Source: Malikia spinosa (GTDB taxonomy: Bacteria > Pseudomonadota > Gammaproteobacteria > Burkholderiales > Burkholderiaceae_C). From it: DNA of 43,674 bases. Each line of letters begins with the position of its first letter. Positions within the stretch are counted from its first letter, which is position 1. Positions 20,844 through 28,341 of the stretch are shown in pieces. A program made the translations under genes and the position numbers. A model generated the notes under the pieces. The model ran no database searches and was not told the origin of the DNA. It saw only the letters and a list, made by a program, of their open reading frames with translations. The stretch lies in contig NZ_PVLR01000047.1 in NCBI RefSeq assembly GCF_002980625.1, positions 1-43,674 of the forward strand, given 5' to 3'.

Positions 20844-21497
20844 TCAGGGCGCCGGGATGCGGTAGCCCAGCCCGCGCACGGTTTCGATCAGCGCCTTGCC
20901 GAGCTTGCTGCGCAGCTTGAAGACATGGACCTCGGTCGAGTTGCTGGCCAGCTCGCTGTCGAAGCCGAGCACCAGCGCCTCGAGATCGGCCTTGGAGACG
21001 ATGCGCCCGGCGCGCAGCGCCAGCGCTTCAAGGATGGCCCATTCGCGCGCGGTCAGTTCGACGCCCTGCCCCTCGAACCAGGCGGCCTTGGCGTTGAGGT
21101 CGATCTCGACCGGGCCGAACGCCTTGCGCAGGGCACTGCCGGCGACCCGGCGCGAAATCGCGCGCAGGCGCGCGCTGAGCTCCTCGGGCGCAAACGGCTT
21201 GACCAGGAAATCGTCGGCACCGCTGTCGAGTCCCTCGATGCGGTCGGACAGCCGGTCGCGCGCGGTCAGCAGCAAGGCCGGCACCCGCAGGCCCTTGGCG
21301 CGCAGCGACCTCAGCCAGTCGATGCCGGAGCCGTCGGGCAGGTTCCAGTCCAGCAGCCAGGCGTCATAGGGTTCGCTGATCAGCGCCCTGGCCTGGGCCA
21401 GATTGCTGCACCAGTCGATCAGGTAGCCGTCGCTGCGCAGGTAGTCGCGCAGCCCCTCGCCCAGGGTGATGTCATCTTCCAGCAAAAGCAGTCGCAT
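20844..21497 (-). CDS. OmpR-family response regulator (QseB/TctD-like)
   Basis: This is a 217-residue two-domain regulator. The receiver has the acidic pair E7-D8-D9, phosphoacceptor Asp50 in AWLLDWNLPDGSG, Thr78 and Lys100 in FLVKPF. The C-terminal winged helix carries ELTAREWAILEAL and ends with the usual LIETVRGLGYRI. It is likely phosphorylated by the adjacent kinase. A candidate binding site of the CTTAAG-N5-repeat type lies ahead of the first gene of the operon (22444-22460), which suggests autoregulation. Confidence 0.93.
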   Translation of the reverse strand: MRLLLLEDDITLGEGLRDYLRSDGYLIDWCSNLAQARALISEPYDAWLLDWNLPDGSGIDWLRSLRAKGLRVPALLLTARDRLSDRIEGLDSGADDFLVKPFAPEELSARLRAISRRVAGSALRKAFGPVEIDLNAKAAWFEGQGVELTAREWAILEALALRAGRIVSKADLEALVLGFDSELASNSTEVHVFKLRSKLGKALIETVRGLGYRIPAP

Positions 21498-21511
21498 GCC
21501 GAAATGGTAGT

Positions 21512-22057
21512 TCAGTAGGGTTGCTTGACGCCGGTCACCATGGCCTTGACCAGGTTGACGCGCTCAAGTCGGCCCATCACGATGGCAGCGACGCCATGCA
21601 GGCCGGCGGCGATCAGCAGGCCGTTGGCCAGCCATTCGTGCAGCTCCATCAGCCATTCCTCGCCGAAATAGGCATCGGTGGTCTGCATCCAGCCCGTCAG
21701 CCCCAGCCCCAGCACGAAAGCCATCAGCGCCAGCATCATCAGCGCGCCGAGCGGATTGTGACCGGCGTACTGCGGGTGCTGGCCCTGGCTCAGCGCCTTG
21801 AAATGGCGGTACAGGCGACCCGGCGTGGGAAAGAAATCGGCAAAGCGCGCGTGCCGGCTGCCGACGAAGCCCCACAGCACCCGGGCCAGCACCAGCGCGC
21901 TGGCCAGATAACCGGTCCACTCATGGGCGGTCGCGCCGGCTTCCAGGATGAACTGGTTCAACAGCACGCAGCTCACCAAGCTCCAGTGGAACAGGCGAAC
22001 GAACGGGTCCCAGACCTTGACGGCAGGGGCGAGAGCGGCTTGGTGGTCAGGTTTCAT
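21512..22057 (-). CDS. cytochrome b561-type di-heme membrane protein
   Basis: This 181-residue inner-membrane protein is of the bacterial cytochrome b561 / Ni,Fe-hydrogenase b-type family, moving electrons across or along the membrane. Four helices are visible, and the heme-binding histidines are evident in RLFHWSLV (helix 1), TAHEWTGYL (helix 2) and LMELHEWLANGLLIAAGLHG (loop and helix 4). The ATG at 22057 is preferred over a TTG at 22066. It sits between a PepSY gene and the two-component pair, 14 bases before the regulator. The partner that feeds or takes electrons is not identified; the divergent molybdenum hydroxylase is one candidate. Confidence 0.9.
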   Translation of the reverse strand: MKPDHQAALAPAVKVWDPFVRLFHWSLVSCVLLNQFILEAGATAHEWTGYLASALVLARVLWGFVGSRHARFADFFPTPGRLYRHFKALSQGQHPQYAGHNPLGALMMLALMAFVLGLGLTGWMQTTDAYFGEEWLMELHEWLANGLLIAAGLHGVAAIVMGRLERVNLVKAMVTGVKQPY

Positions 22058-22107
22058 GGTCGGCAAGGGGTGCAGGGCAGAGGGCAGGAGTCAGGCGCGC
22101 GGGTCGA

Positions 22108-22365
22108 TCACTTGCGCTCGAGTTCGGCGCCGGTGGCGGGATCGAAGTAGATCTCGACCTTCTTGCCGGCCTTGTCGAAACCGTAGATCTCGTAGCACTG
22201 GCCCTTGCTGACCTTGAAGGTCTTGATCTGGTAGCCCTGCTTCTCCATCTGGGCCTTGAAGTCGGCTTCCTTCATCCACTTGTCTTGCGGCACATTGCAA
22301 GTCGGGCCGGCGAAAGCGGCGGAGCCAGTCAGGGCCAGGACGATAGCAGCAATTTTCAGTTTCAT
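22108..22365 (-). CDS. small periplasmic PepSY-domain protein
   Basis: This is an 85-residue exported protein. A signal peptide MKLKIAAIVLALTGSAAFA ends at an AFA|G site after residue 19. The mature part has DFKAQMEKQGYQIKTFKVS and YFDPATGAELER, the pattern of PepSY proteins that accompany cytochrome b561 genes. Two cysteines (CNVP and QCYEI) could form a disulfide. AAGGAAA lies ahead of the ATG. It is the first gene of the operon pepSY-cytochrome b-regulator-kinase. Its role is unknown; such proteins are thought to modulate a partner or sense redox state. Confidence 0.88.
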   Translation of the reverse strand: MKLKIAAIVLALTGSAAFAGPTCNVPQDKWMKEADFKAQMEKQGYQIKTFKVSKGQCYEIYGFDKAGKKVEIYFDPATGAELERK

Positions 22366-22427
22366 GGTGTTTCCTTGCGGGGGGTGAATTCAGGGTTTTC
22401 AGGTGGGCCTCAAGGTCCACGCAATGG

Positions 22428-22460
22428 ATTAGATGACCGCCACCTTAAGGTCAGATGAAG
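22428..22460 (-). promoter_or_regulatory. candidate response-regulator box and -10 for the pepSY operon
   Basis: Read on the minus strand, CTTCAT, five bases, CTTAAG (22460-22444) resembles the CTTAAG-N5-CTTAAG direct repeats bound by PmrA/QseB-type regulators; the first half matches at four of six bases. Ten bases further, TCTAAT at 22433-22428 could be the -10 element. The layout, with the box replacing a -35, fits that class of activator. Transcription would begin near 22421, about 55 bases ahead of the PepSY start. Confidence 0.45.
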
Positions 22461-22553
22461 TGCGGCCTATCCGCTGGCGCGCCAACCCCGCTACCATTCA
22501 TCACTTCGAGCCAGCCCCCGCGCTCGCCCCCATTCCTGGAGAACCGACCCCTC

Positions 22554-23027
22554 ATGAGCAAGCTCCACGTCAACGGCCGCCAGCACCCGGTCGACATCGA
22601 CCCCGGCACCCCCATTCTCTGGGCCCTGCGCGACTCGCTCGGCCTGACCGGTACCAAGTTCGGCTGCGGCGCGGCGCTGTGCGGCGCCTGCACCGTGCAC
22701 CTCGACGGCCAGGCCGTCCGCTCCTGCGTCACGCCGATCTCGGCTGCCGCCGGCAAGAAGATCCGCACCATCGAAGCCACCACCGACGGCAGCGACAAGG
22801 TCGGCGCCGCCGTGCACGCGGCCTGGGTCAAGCACGACGTGGCGCAATGCGGCTACTGCCAGAGCGGCCAGATCATGAGCGCGACCGCCTTCCTCAAGTC
22901 CTTGCCACGCGGCAAGCAGCCCAGCGCCGCCGAGATCGACTCGGCCATGGCCGGCAACCTGTGCCGCTGCGGCACCTATGCCCGCATCCGCACCGCCGTG
23001 GCCGATGCCGCCCAGTCACTCGCCTGA
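22554..23027 (+). CDS. iorA: [2Fe-2S] subunit of molybdenum hydroxylase (IorA-like)
   Basis: This is the 157-residue iron-sulfur subunit of a two-subunit molybdenum hydroxylase of the isoquinoline 1-oxidoreductase type. The first cluster is plant-ferredoxin-like with Cys38, 43, 46 and 58 (GCGAALCGACTVHLDG). The second uses Cys99, 102, 137 and 139 (QCGYCQSGQIM and NLCRCGTY). It passes electrons from the molybdenum site outwards. It has no export signal of its own and probably crosses the membrane bound to the Tat-signal subunit encoded next. The start follows CTGGAGAA closely. It is the first gene of iorA-iorB-xdhC-mocA and divergent from pepSY. The true substrate could be an aldehyde or an N-heterocycle. 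Confidence 0.92.
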   Translation: MSKLHVNGRQHPVDIDPGTPILWALRDSLGLTGTKFGCGAALCGACTVHLDGQAVRSCVTPISAAAGKKIRTIEATTDGSDKVGAAVHAAWVKHDVAQCGYCQSGQIMSATAFLKSLPRGKQPSAAEIDSAMAGNLCRCGTYARIRTAVADAAQSLA

Positions 23028-23037
23028 AGGAATCGCC

Positions 23038-25293
23038 ATGCTGACCCCGATCGATGCCATCCATCCCCACGAACTGCCGCGCGCGCTGCAGCAGCTGCTC
23101 GGCCGCAACCAGGCTGATGCCGCCGTCACGCTGCCGCGCCGGCGCTTTCTCAAGCTCGCCGGTGCCGGCGGGCTGGCGCTCGGCGCCTTCCCCCATCTGG
23201 CGTCGGCCCAGGCCGCTGCAGGCAGCGAGTCGGCCAGCGCGCTCAAACCCACCGAGCAGCCGTCAGCCTTCGTGCAGATCGCGCCCAACGGCGAAGTCAC
23301 CGTGACCATCAACCGGCTGGAATTCGGCCAGGGCGTGCAGACCGCGCTGCCGATGATCCTGGCCGAGGAACTCGACGCCGACTGGAGCCGGGTGCGCAGC
23401 CGCCACGGCAGCAATGACGGCGCCTATGTCGACCCGCGCTTTGGCATGCACCTGACTGGCGGCTCGAACTCGATCAAGCACAGCTTCCTGCAATACCGCG
23501 AACTCGGCGCCCGCGCCCGCGCCATGCTGCTGGCCGCCGCCGCCGCGCGCTGGAACGTCGACGTCAGCCGCCTGCGCACCGAGTCCGGCCGCGTGATCGG
23601 CCCCAACGGGCGTCAGCTCGGCTACGGCGAACTGGCCGATGCCGCCATGGCCCTGCCGGTGCCGCAGCAGGTCAAGCTGAAGGACCCGAAGGAATTCCGC
23701 CTGATCGGCCGCCCGACCAACCGGCTCGACGCACGCGCCAAGAGCAGCGGACGCCAGGACTTCGGCATCGACATCCAGCGCCCCGGCCAGCTGACCGCGG
23801 TCGTGGCCCATCCGCCGGTGTTCGGCGCCCGGCTGGCTGCGCTCGATGACAGCGCGGCGCGCGCGATCAAGGGCGTCAAGGCCGTGCTGCGCGTGCCGAC
23901 CGACCGCGGCGGCGAAGGCGTGGCGGTGATCGCCGACGGCTACTGGCCGGCCCGCCAGGGCCGCGCAGCGCTTCAGCTGCAGTGGGACAGCTCGGCAGTC
24001 GAGAAGGTCGACAGCGTGCGCCAGCTGGCCCAGTACCGCGAGCTGGCCGGCCAGCCCGGCCCGCGCCAGTTCGATGCCGACATGGCCCCGCTGGCCAGCG
24101 CGCCGCGCCAGATCGAAGCCGAGTTCGTCTTCCCCTACCTGGCCCATGCGCCAATGGAGCCGCTCAACTGCACCGTGGCGCTGTCGGACGCAGGCGCCGA
24201 GCTCTGGCTCGGCACCCAGTTCCCCGGCGTCGACGGCATGGCCGCCGCGCGCGTGCTGGGCCTCAAGCCCGAGCAGGTCAAGGTCAACGTGCAGATGGCC
24301 GGCGGCGGCTTCGGCCGCCGTGGCGTGCCCAGCAGCGACTACGTGGTCGAAGCCTGCGCCATCGCCAAGGCCGCGCGCAGCGCCGGCCTGAACGCGCCGC
24401 TGCGCATGATCTGGAGCCGCGAGGACGACATCCAGGGCGGCTACTACCGCCCGATGCACCTGCACCGCGCGCGCATCGGCTTCGACGAGCGCGGCCAGGT
24501 GCTGGCCTGGGACCATGTGCTGGTGGGCCAGTCGATCACGGCCGGCACTTTCTTCGAGGGCGCGATGACCAAGAACGGCATCGACGCCACCGCGATCGAG
24601 GGCATGCGCGAACCCTACGCGCTGCCGATGCGCCTGACGGTGCACCACCCCAAGCTCAACGTGCCGGTGCTCTGGTGGCGCAGCGTGGGCTCGACCCACA
24701 CCGCCTTCGTGATGGAGACCCTGATCGACGAGATCGCCCGCGCCACCAAGCAGGACCCGGTGGCCTACCGCCTGCGTCTGTTCGGCGAGCAGCACCCGCG
24801 CCACCGCGCCGCGCTGCAGCTGGCGGTGGACCAGAGCGGCTACGGCAAGAAGACGCTCGCCAGCGGCCGCGCCTGGGGCGTGGCGGTGCACGAATCGTTC
24901 GAGTCGGTGGTGGCCTATGTGGTGGAAGCCTCGGTCAAGGACGGCCAACCGGTGCTGCACCGTGCCACCGCCGGCGTGCACTGCAACCTGGTGGTCAATC
25001 CGCGCACCGTGGAAGCCCAGGTCCAGGGCGCCGCGTTGATGGGCCTGTCGATGTGCCTGCCCGGCGCAGCGATCACGCTCAAGGACGGCGTGGTCGAGCA
25101 GAGCAACTTCAGCGACTTCGTGCTGCCGCGCATCAGCGACATGCCCGAGATCGCGGTCCACATCGTGCCGAGCGCGGAACCGCCGACCGGCATGGGAGAG
25201 CCCGGCCTGCCACCGCTGGCGCCCGCCTTCGCCAACGCACTGGCGCAACTGACCGGCAAGCCGCTGCGCGAGCTGCCGTTCAAGCTGGCCTGA
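23038..25293 (+). CDS. iorB: molybdopterin-binding subunit of molybdenum hydroxylase (IorB-like), Tat-exported
   Basis: This is the 751-residue catalytic subunit. A twin-arginine signal [20 protein letters not shown] begins at residue 32 after an unusually long N-terminal region, with a likely cleavage near ASA-QA at 56. Cofactor-binding motifs include [30 protein letters not shown]-type [10 protein letters not shown], and the C-terminal [16 protein letters not shown] with catalytic Glu721. No FAD subunit and no cytochrome c subunit is encoded nearby, so electrons probably go to a separate periplasmic or membrane carrier. GAAGGA precedes the ATG. The IorB assignment is by family; the substrate is unknown. 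Confidence 0.92.
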   Translation: MLTPIDAIHPHELPRALQQLLGRNQADAAVTLPRRRFLKLAGAGGLALGAFPHLASAQAAAGSESASALKPTEQPSAFVQIAPNGEVTVTINRLEFGQGVQTALPMILAEELDADWSRVRSRHGSNDGAYVDPRFGMHLTGGSNSIKHSFLQYRELGARARAMLLAAAAARWNVDVSRLRTESGRVIGPNGRQLGYGELADAAMALPVPQQVKLKDPKEFRLIGRPTNRLDARAKSSGRQDFGIDIQRPGQLTAVVAHPPVFGARLAALDDSAARAIKGVKAVLRVPTDRGGEGVAVIADGYWPARQGRAALQLQWDSSAVEKVDSVRQLAQYRELAGQPGPRQFDADMAPLASAPRQIEAEFVFPYLAHAPMEPLNCTVALSDAGAELWLGTQFPGVDGMAAARVLGLKPEQVKVNVQMAGGGFGRRGVPSSDYVVEACAIAKAARSAGLNAPLRMIWSREDDIQGGYYRPMHLHRARIGFDERGQVLAWDHVLVGQSITAGTFFEGAMTKNGIDATAIEGMREPYALPMRLTVHHPKLNVPVLWWRSVGSTHTAFVMETLIDEIARATKQDPVAYRLRLFGEQHPRHRAALQLAVDQSGYGKKTLASGRAWGVAVHESFESVVAYVVEASVKDGQPVLHRATAGVHCNLVVNPRTVEAQVQGAALMGLSMCLPGAAITLKDGVVEQSNFSDFVLPRISDMPEIAVHIVPSAEPPTGMGEPGLPPLAPAFANALAQLTGKPLRELPFKLA

Positions 25294-26396
25294 TGCGGCC
25301 GGCCAGCACAGCGCACGCTCAAGCGATGGAAGATCTCGACACCCAGGTCCTGCGCACCGCGCTGAGCTGGCAGGCTGCGGGCCTGCCCGTGGTGCTGATC
25401 ACGGTCGCGCGGACCTGGGGCTCATCGCCACGGCCACCCGGCTCGCTGATGGCCATCAACTGCCGCGGCGAGACCGTCGGCTCGGTCTCGGGCGGCTGCA
25501 TCGAGGACGACCTGATCCAGCGCATCCAGACTGGCGGCATCGAGGCCGTCTGCGCCAGCGAGCGGCCCGGCTTGCTGCGCTACGGCATCTCGGCCGACGA
25601 GGCGCACCGCTTCGGCCTGCCCTGCGGCGGCACGATCGAACTGGTGCTGGAGCCGGTCTCGGCGCGCAGCCGGCTGGCCGAACTGCTGCTGGCCTGCCAG
25701 CAACGCCGCAGCACCGAACGCGTGCTCGACCTGCAGACCGGCGCGGTCGAACTGCGCCCGGGCCGGCGCGACGGCCTGCCCCAGCTCGACGCGCACCAGC
25801 TCAGCAGCTGCCTGGGGCCGCAGGCACGGCTGGTCGTGATCGGTGCCGGCGACCTGTCGCGCTTTTTGTGCCAGATGGCGCTCGGGCTGGGCTTCGAGGT
25901 CATCGTCTGCGACCCGCGCGAGGAACAGCGCGCGAGCTGGCAGCTCGACGGCGTGCAGCTCAGCCGCGAGATGCCCGACGACCTGATCCTGCGGCTGCGG
26001 CCCGACGCGCGCACCGCCGTCGTGGCCGTGACGCACGACCCCAAGCTCGACGACCTGGCGCTGCTCGAGGCGCTGCAGTCCGAGGCCTTCTATGTCGGCG
26101 CGATCGGCTCGCGCCGCAACAGCGAGCTGCGCCGCGAGCGCTTGCGCACCCATTTCGACCTGCCGGAGGCGGCGCTGCAGGCGCTGCACGGGCCGGCCGG
26201 CCTCTACATCGGCAGCAAGACGCCGGCCGAGATCGCGCTCTCGATCATGGCCGAGGTGGTGGCGGTCAAGAACGGGCTGCAGCAGCCGGCGCCGACCCCG
26301 GTGCAGGCCGGCAAGTCGCAGCAGGACAGCACCGGGGCACCGACAGTGACCCCTGTGACCCAGACTGCCACGACCGCGTCGAGCTGCGCCTTCTAG
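25293..26396 (+). CDS. xdhC: XdhC-family molybdenum cofactor maturation factor
   Basis: This 367-residue protein binds, sulfurates or hands over the molybdenum cofactor to xanthine-dehydrogenase-type enzymes. The N-terminal XdhC/CoxI domain has VARTWGSSPRPPGSLMAI and SVSGGCIEDDLI. The C-terminal Rossmann domain begins with LVVIGAGDLSRFLCQMA and includes YVGAIGSRRNSELRRERL. The start at 25293 overlaps the iorB stop in TGATG; an in-frame ATG at 25326 gives the N-terminus usual for the family and is a real alternative. The last 38 residues are Pro/Thr/Ala/Gln-rich and end SSCAF. The stop is a single TAG, and the next gene continues in the same frame three bases on. Confidence 0.92.
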   Translation: MRPASTAHAQAMEDLDTQVLRTALSWQAAGLPVVLITVARTWGSSPRPPGSLMAINCRGETVGSVSGGCIEDDLIQRIQTGGIEAVCASERPGLLRYGISADEAHRFGLPCGGTIELVLEPVSARSRLAELLLACQQRRSTERVLDLQTGAVELRPGRRDGLPQLDAHQLSSCLGPQARLVVIGAGDLSRFLCQMALGLGFEVIVCDPREEQRASWQLDGVQLSREMPDDLILRLRPDARTAVVAVTHDPKLDDLALLEALQSEAFYVGAIGSRRNSELRRERLRTHFDLPEAALQALHGPAGLYIGSKTPAEIALSIMAEVVAVKNGLQQPAPTPVQAGKSQQDSTGAPTVTPVTQTATTASSCAF

Positions 26397-26399
26397 CAG

Positions 26400-27170
26400 A
26401 TGCCGGCAGCCACGCCGACACCCGTGCCAACACAGACATCGGCCCCAGCCACAGCCCAGGCACCCGCCCCGGTCGCCGCCACCATCCTGGCCGCAGGCCT
26501 GGGGCGCCGGCTCGGCGGGCGTCCCAAGGCAGCGCTGCAGATCGGCGGTCGCAGCCTGCTCGAACGCCTGGTCGATGCCCTGCGCGCAGCCGGCATCGAA
26601 CCGATCCGGATCGTGCTCGGCCCCTATACCGAAACCCTGCTGCCGCTGGCGCAGCGCTGCGGGCTGCAGGTGCTGGCGCATGACCGGCCCGAGACCGGGC
26701 TGATCGACTCGCAGCGGCTGGCAATTGAGGCCCATCTGGCGCCAGGCCAGGCGCAGGGACGGGGCCAGTCCCCAGCGCCAGCTCAAGCTCAAGCTCAAGC
26801 TCAAGCTCAGGCGCCAGACCTGCTGCTGGTGCTGGCCGACCTGCCCTGGCTGCAGGCCGACCACGTGCGGGCGCTGCTCGAACACTGGCAGCGGCGTGCC
26901 GCCGGCATCGAGGCCCAGATGCCGCTGGTTGCCGGGGTGCGCGGCCATCCGGTGCTGCTGTCCTGGCAGGCGGTCGGGCAGATCAATGCCTTGGCGCAAG
27001 ACGCCGGCATCCGCGACTGGCTCAAGGACCATCCCGGGTTGATCGGGCCCTTCATCAGCCAGCAGCGCGCCTATATCACCGACCTCGATACCCCTGCCGA
27101 CTTGGCGGCGCTGGAGCAAGCCGTCTGGCCAGAACCGGTGCGCTGGCCTGCCCCCTGGGACCAGCCATGA
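26400..27170 (+). CDS. mocA: MocA-type molybdenum cofactor cytidylyltransferase
   Basis: This 256-residue nucleotidyltransferase probably adds CMP to molybdopterin to make the dinucleotide cofactor that IorAB-type enzymes use. The active-site loop is LAAGLGRRLGGRPKAAL; LAAG, not LAGG, favours the CTP-using MocA group over GTP-using MobA. LVLADLPWLQADH and GVRGHPVLLS are further family motifs. About 26 residues ahead of the fold are Pro/Ala/Thr-rich. Residues 122-139 are a low-complexity Gln/Ala insertion encoded by a hexanucleotide repeat. It lies three bases after xdhC in the same frame. Its place behind iorAB and xdhC fits a dedicated cofactor supply. Confidence 0.88.
   Translation: MPAATPTPVPTQTSAPATAQAPAPVAATILAAGLGRRLGGRPKAALQIGGRSLLERLVDALRAAGIEPIRIVLGPYTETLLPLAQRCGLQVLAHDRPETGLIDSQRLAIEAHLAPGQAQGRGQSPAPAQAQAQAQAQAPDLLLVLADLPWLQADHVRALLEHWQRRAAGIEAQMPLVAGVRGHPVLLSWQAVGQINALAQDAGIRDWLKDHPGLIGPFISQQRAYITDLDTPADLAALEQAVWPEPVRWPAPWDQP
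26781..26810 (+). repeat. hexanucleotide tandem repeat in mocA
   Basis: Four exact copies of GCTCAA (26781-26804) and a fifth GCTCAG (26805-26810) encode five Ala-Gln pairs. Because the unit is six bases, copy-number change would keep the reading frame and only alter the length of a loop. Confidence 0.9.
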
Positions 27171-27190
27171 AACCCTGATCCGAAGCCGAA

Positions 27191-27211
27191 TTGTTGCTTT
27201 AAAAGCAACAA
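27191..27211. promoter_or_regulatory. perfect 10-bp-arm palindrome upstream of the BON gene
   Basis: TTGTTGCTTT at 27191-27200 and AAAGCAACAA at 27202-27211 are exact reverse complements around a single A. The site is AT-rich in a very GC-rich genome and lies 20 bases ahead of a plausible promoter, so it looks like a repressor or activator operator. No T-run follows to make it a terminator for mocA. Confidence 0.55.
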
Positions 27212-27230
27212 CAACTTGCTTCAAACGCTA

Positions 27231-27259
27231 TTTATCTATCTCGCGTTCAATTCTATAGT
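27231..27259 (+). promoter_or_regulatory. candidate sigma-70 promoter of the BON gene
   Basis: TTTATC at 27231-27236, a 17-base spacer and TATAGT at 27254-27259 form a reasonable -35/-10 pair in a locally AT-rich stretch. Transcription would start near 27266, leaving a leader of about 100 bases before the ATG at 27369. The rest of the 27171-27368 gap shows no gene. Confidence 0.45.
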
Positions 27260-27368
27260 CGAGACATCGAACGGACGGACCCACAGGAACCGCCCCGATG
27301 CCACCCAGGGGCCAACAGCCCGGACGGTGGGGTATTGAACCTGTTCAAACCCTCGAAAGGAATCCACC

Positions 27369-27668
27369 ATGAAGACTTCTTACTCTGCCACTCTGGCCCT
27401 GACGCTCGCCGCACTGGGCCTGTCGATGGCCCATGCCGGCGAGACCGAGATCGCTGCCAAGGCCCGGCAGACCCTGACGCAGGAGATGGGCGCGACAGCC
27501 AAGGACATGACGGTCGCGGTCGACGGCAACGGCGTCGCCACCCTGCAGGGCTGGGCCCAGGAGCCGAAGGATGTCAACCAGGCGCGCTACTTGGTCAGCC
27601 GCGTCGAAGGCGTCAAGACCGCCCACAGCACGGGCGTGCGCACCTGGTCCAGCACCGACAAGTATTGA
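27369..27668 (+). CDS. periplasmic BON-domain protein
   Basis: This is a 99-residue exported protein. The signal peptide ends at AHA|GE after residue 23. The remaining 76 residues are one BON domain, seen from KARQTLTQEM, the VDGNGVATLQGWAQ strand pair and ARYLVSRVEGVKTAHSTGV. BON domains bind phospholipid or other envelope surfaces; family members such as OsmY are stress-induced. AAAGGAA precedes the ATG. It has its own leader with an operator-like palindrome and converges with the lipoprotein gene. The exact role is unknown. Confidence 0.88.
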   Translation: MKTSYSATLALTLAALGLSMAHAGETEIAAKARQTLTQEMGATAKDMTVAVDGNGVATLQGWAQEPKDVNQARYLVSRVEGVKTAHSTGVRTWSSTDKY

Positions 27669-27686
27669 TCGACTGATTGACTGATC

Positions 27687-28142
27687 TCAGTTCCAGCCGA
27701 TGACGTCGAAGCCCCGCTCCTGCAGGCAGCGCTGCACATAGTGCCGGTAGGTGGCATTGGGCCTTGCCTGCATCGCACCCGAGACCGCGCCGGCAGAGCC
27801 ACCGACAGCGGCCCCGGCAGCGCCCGAGCGCAAGGCCCGCTCAGGGCCCTGGCCATAGACCAGCGCCCCGACCGCTGCAGCCACGCCACCGACCGCCGCG
27901 CCCTGGAGTGCCGATCGCCCGGCCGGGTTGTCCTGCTCCTGCGGCGTCAGGCCGGCATTGCGGGCGTTGTGCAGGCATTGGTCCACCTCGCGCTGGGCCT
28001 GGTCGGGCCCGACCCGGTTGAAGGTGGCATTGGGGTAGAGCACCGGCCGGGCCGAAGGGCTGGCAGGCCCGGTCGAGGCGCAGCCCGCCAGCAGCAAGGC
28101 AGCCAGCCAGGCGGGCAATGGACGAAGACGAATGACGGGCAT
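27687..28142 (-). CDS. glycine-zipper lipoprotein
   Basis: This is a 151-residue predicted lipoprotein. The lipobox LLAGC gives Cys21 as the lipidated residue after a short hydrophobic signal. Residues 78-125 are a glycine/alanine-rich zipper (GAAVGGVAAAVGALVYG and GAAGAAVGGSAGAVSGAM), which often packs into a membrane. Two cysteines flank it (DQCLHNA and QRCLQERGF) and may form a disulfide. It is divergent from adh, and the Anr box centred 63 bases upstream could affect it too. No specific function is recognised. Confidence 0.8.
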   Translation of the reverse strand: MPVIRLRPLPAWLAALLLAGCASTGPASPSARPVLYPNATFNRVGPDQAQREVDQCLHNARNAGLTPQEQDNPAGRSALQGAAVGGVAAAVGALVYGQGPERALRSGAAGAAVGGSAGAVSGAMQARPNATYRHYVQRCLQERGFDVIGWN

Positions 28143-28198
28143 GGTGGTCCCAATATACCCGCGCCGGTGCCGGCATTCAAGCGCGCTGGCAGGCCGGA

Positions 28199-28212
28199 TT
28201 GATCCGGATCAA
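28199..28212. promoter_or_regulatory. perfect FNR/Anr box TTGAT-N4-ATCAA
   Basis: TTGATCCGGATCAA is an exact match to the FNR/Anr/Dnr consensus and fully palindromic. It lies between the divergent lipoprotein and adh genes, 130 bases ahead of the adh ATG. It would bring adh and phaC under control of an oxygen-sensing regulator. The position of the adh transcription start is not clear, so the activation class cannot be stated. Confidence 0.75.
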
Positions 28213-28341
28213 GGCCTGAGGTCGAGCGCAGCCGACCGGCGTGACAAAGCCCCTGTTTTGGGTTAAACCCGGGGTCAGAGCCGCAGTCCCTGCGCTCGCC
28301 GGATGTCTCGCAAGTCCACCCCACTCCAACAGGATTGATCC

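Noticed and set aside
26781-26810. Possible CRISPR-like repeat
   Set aside because: Units are six bases with no spacers and lie inside a coding frame.
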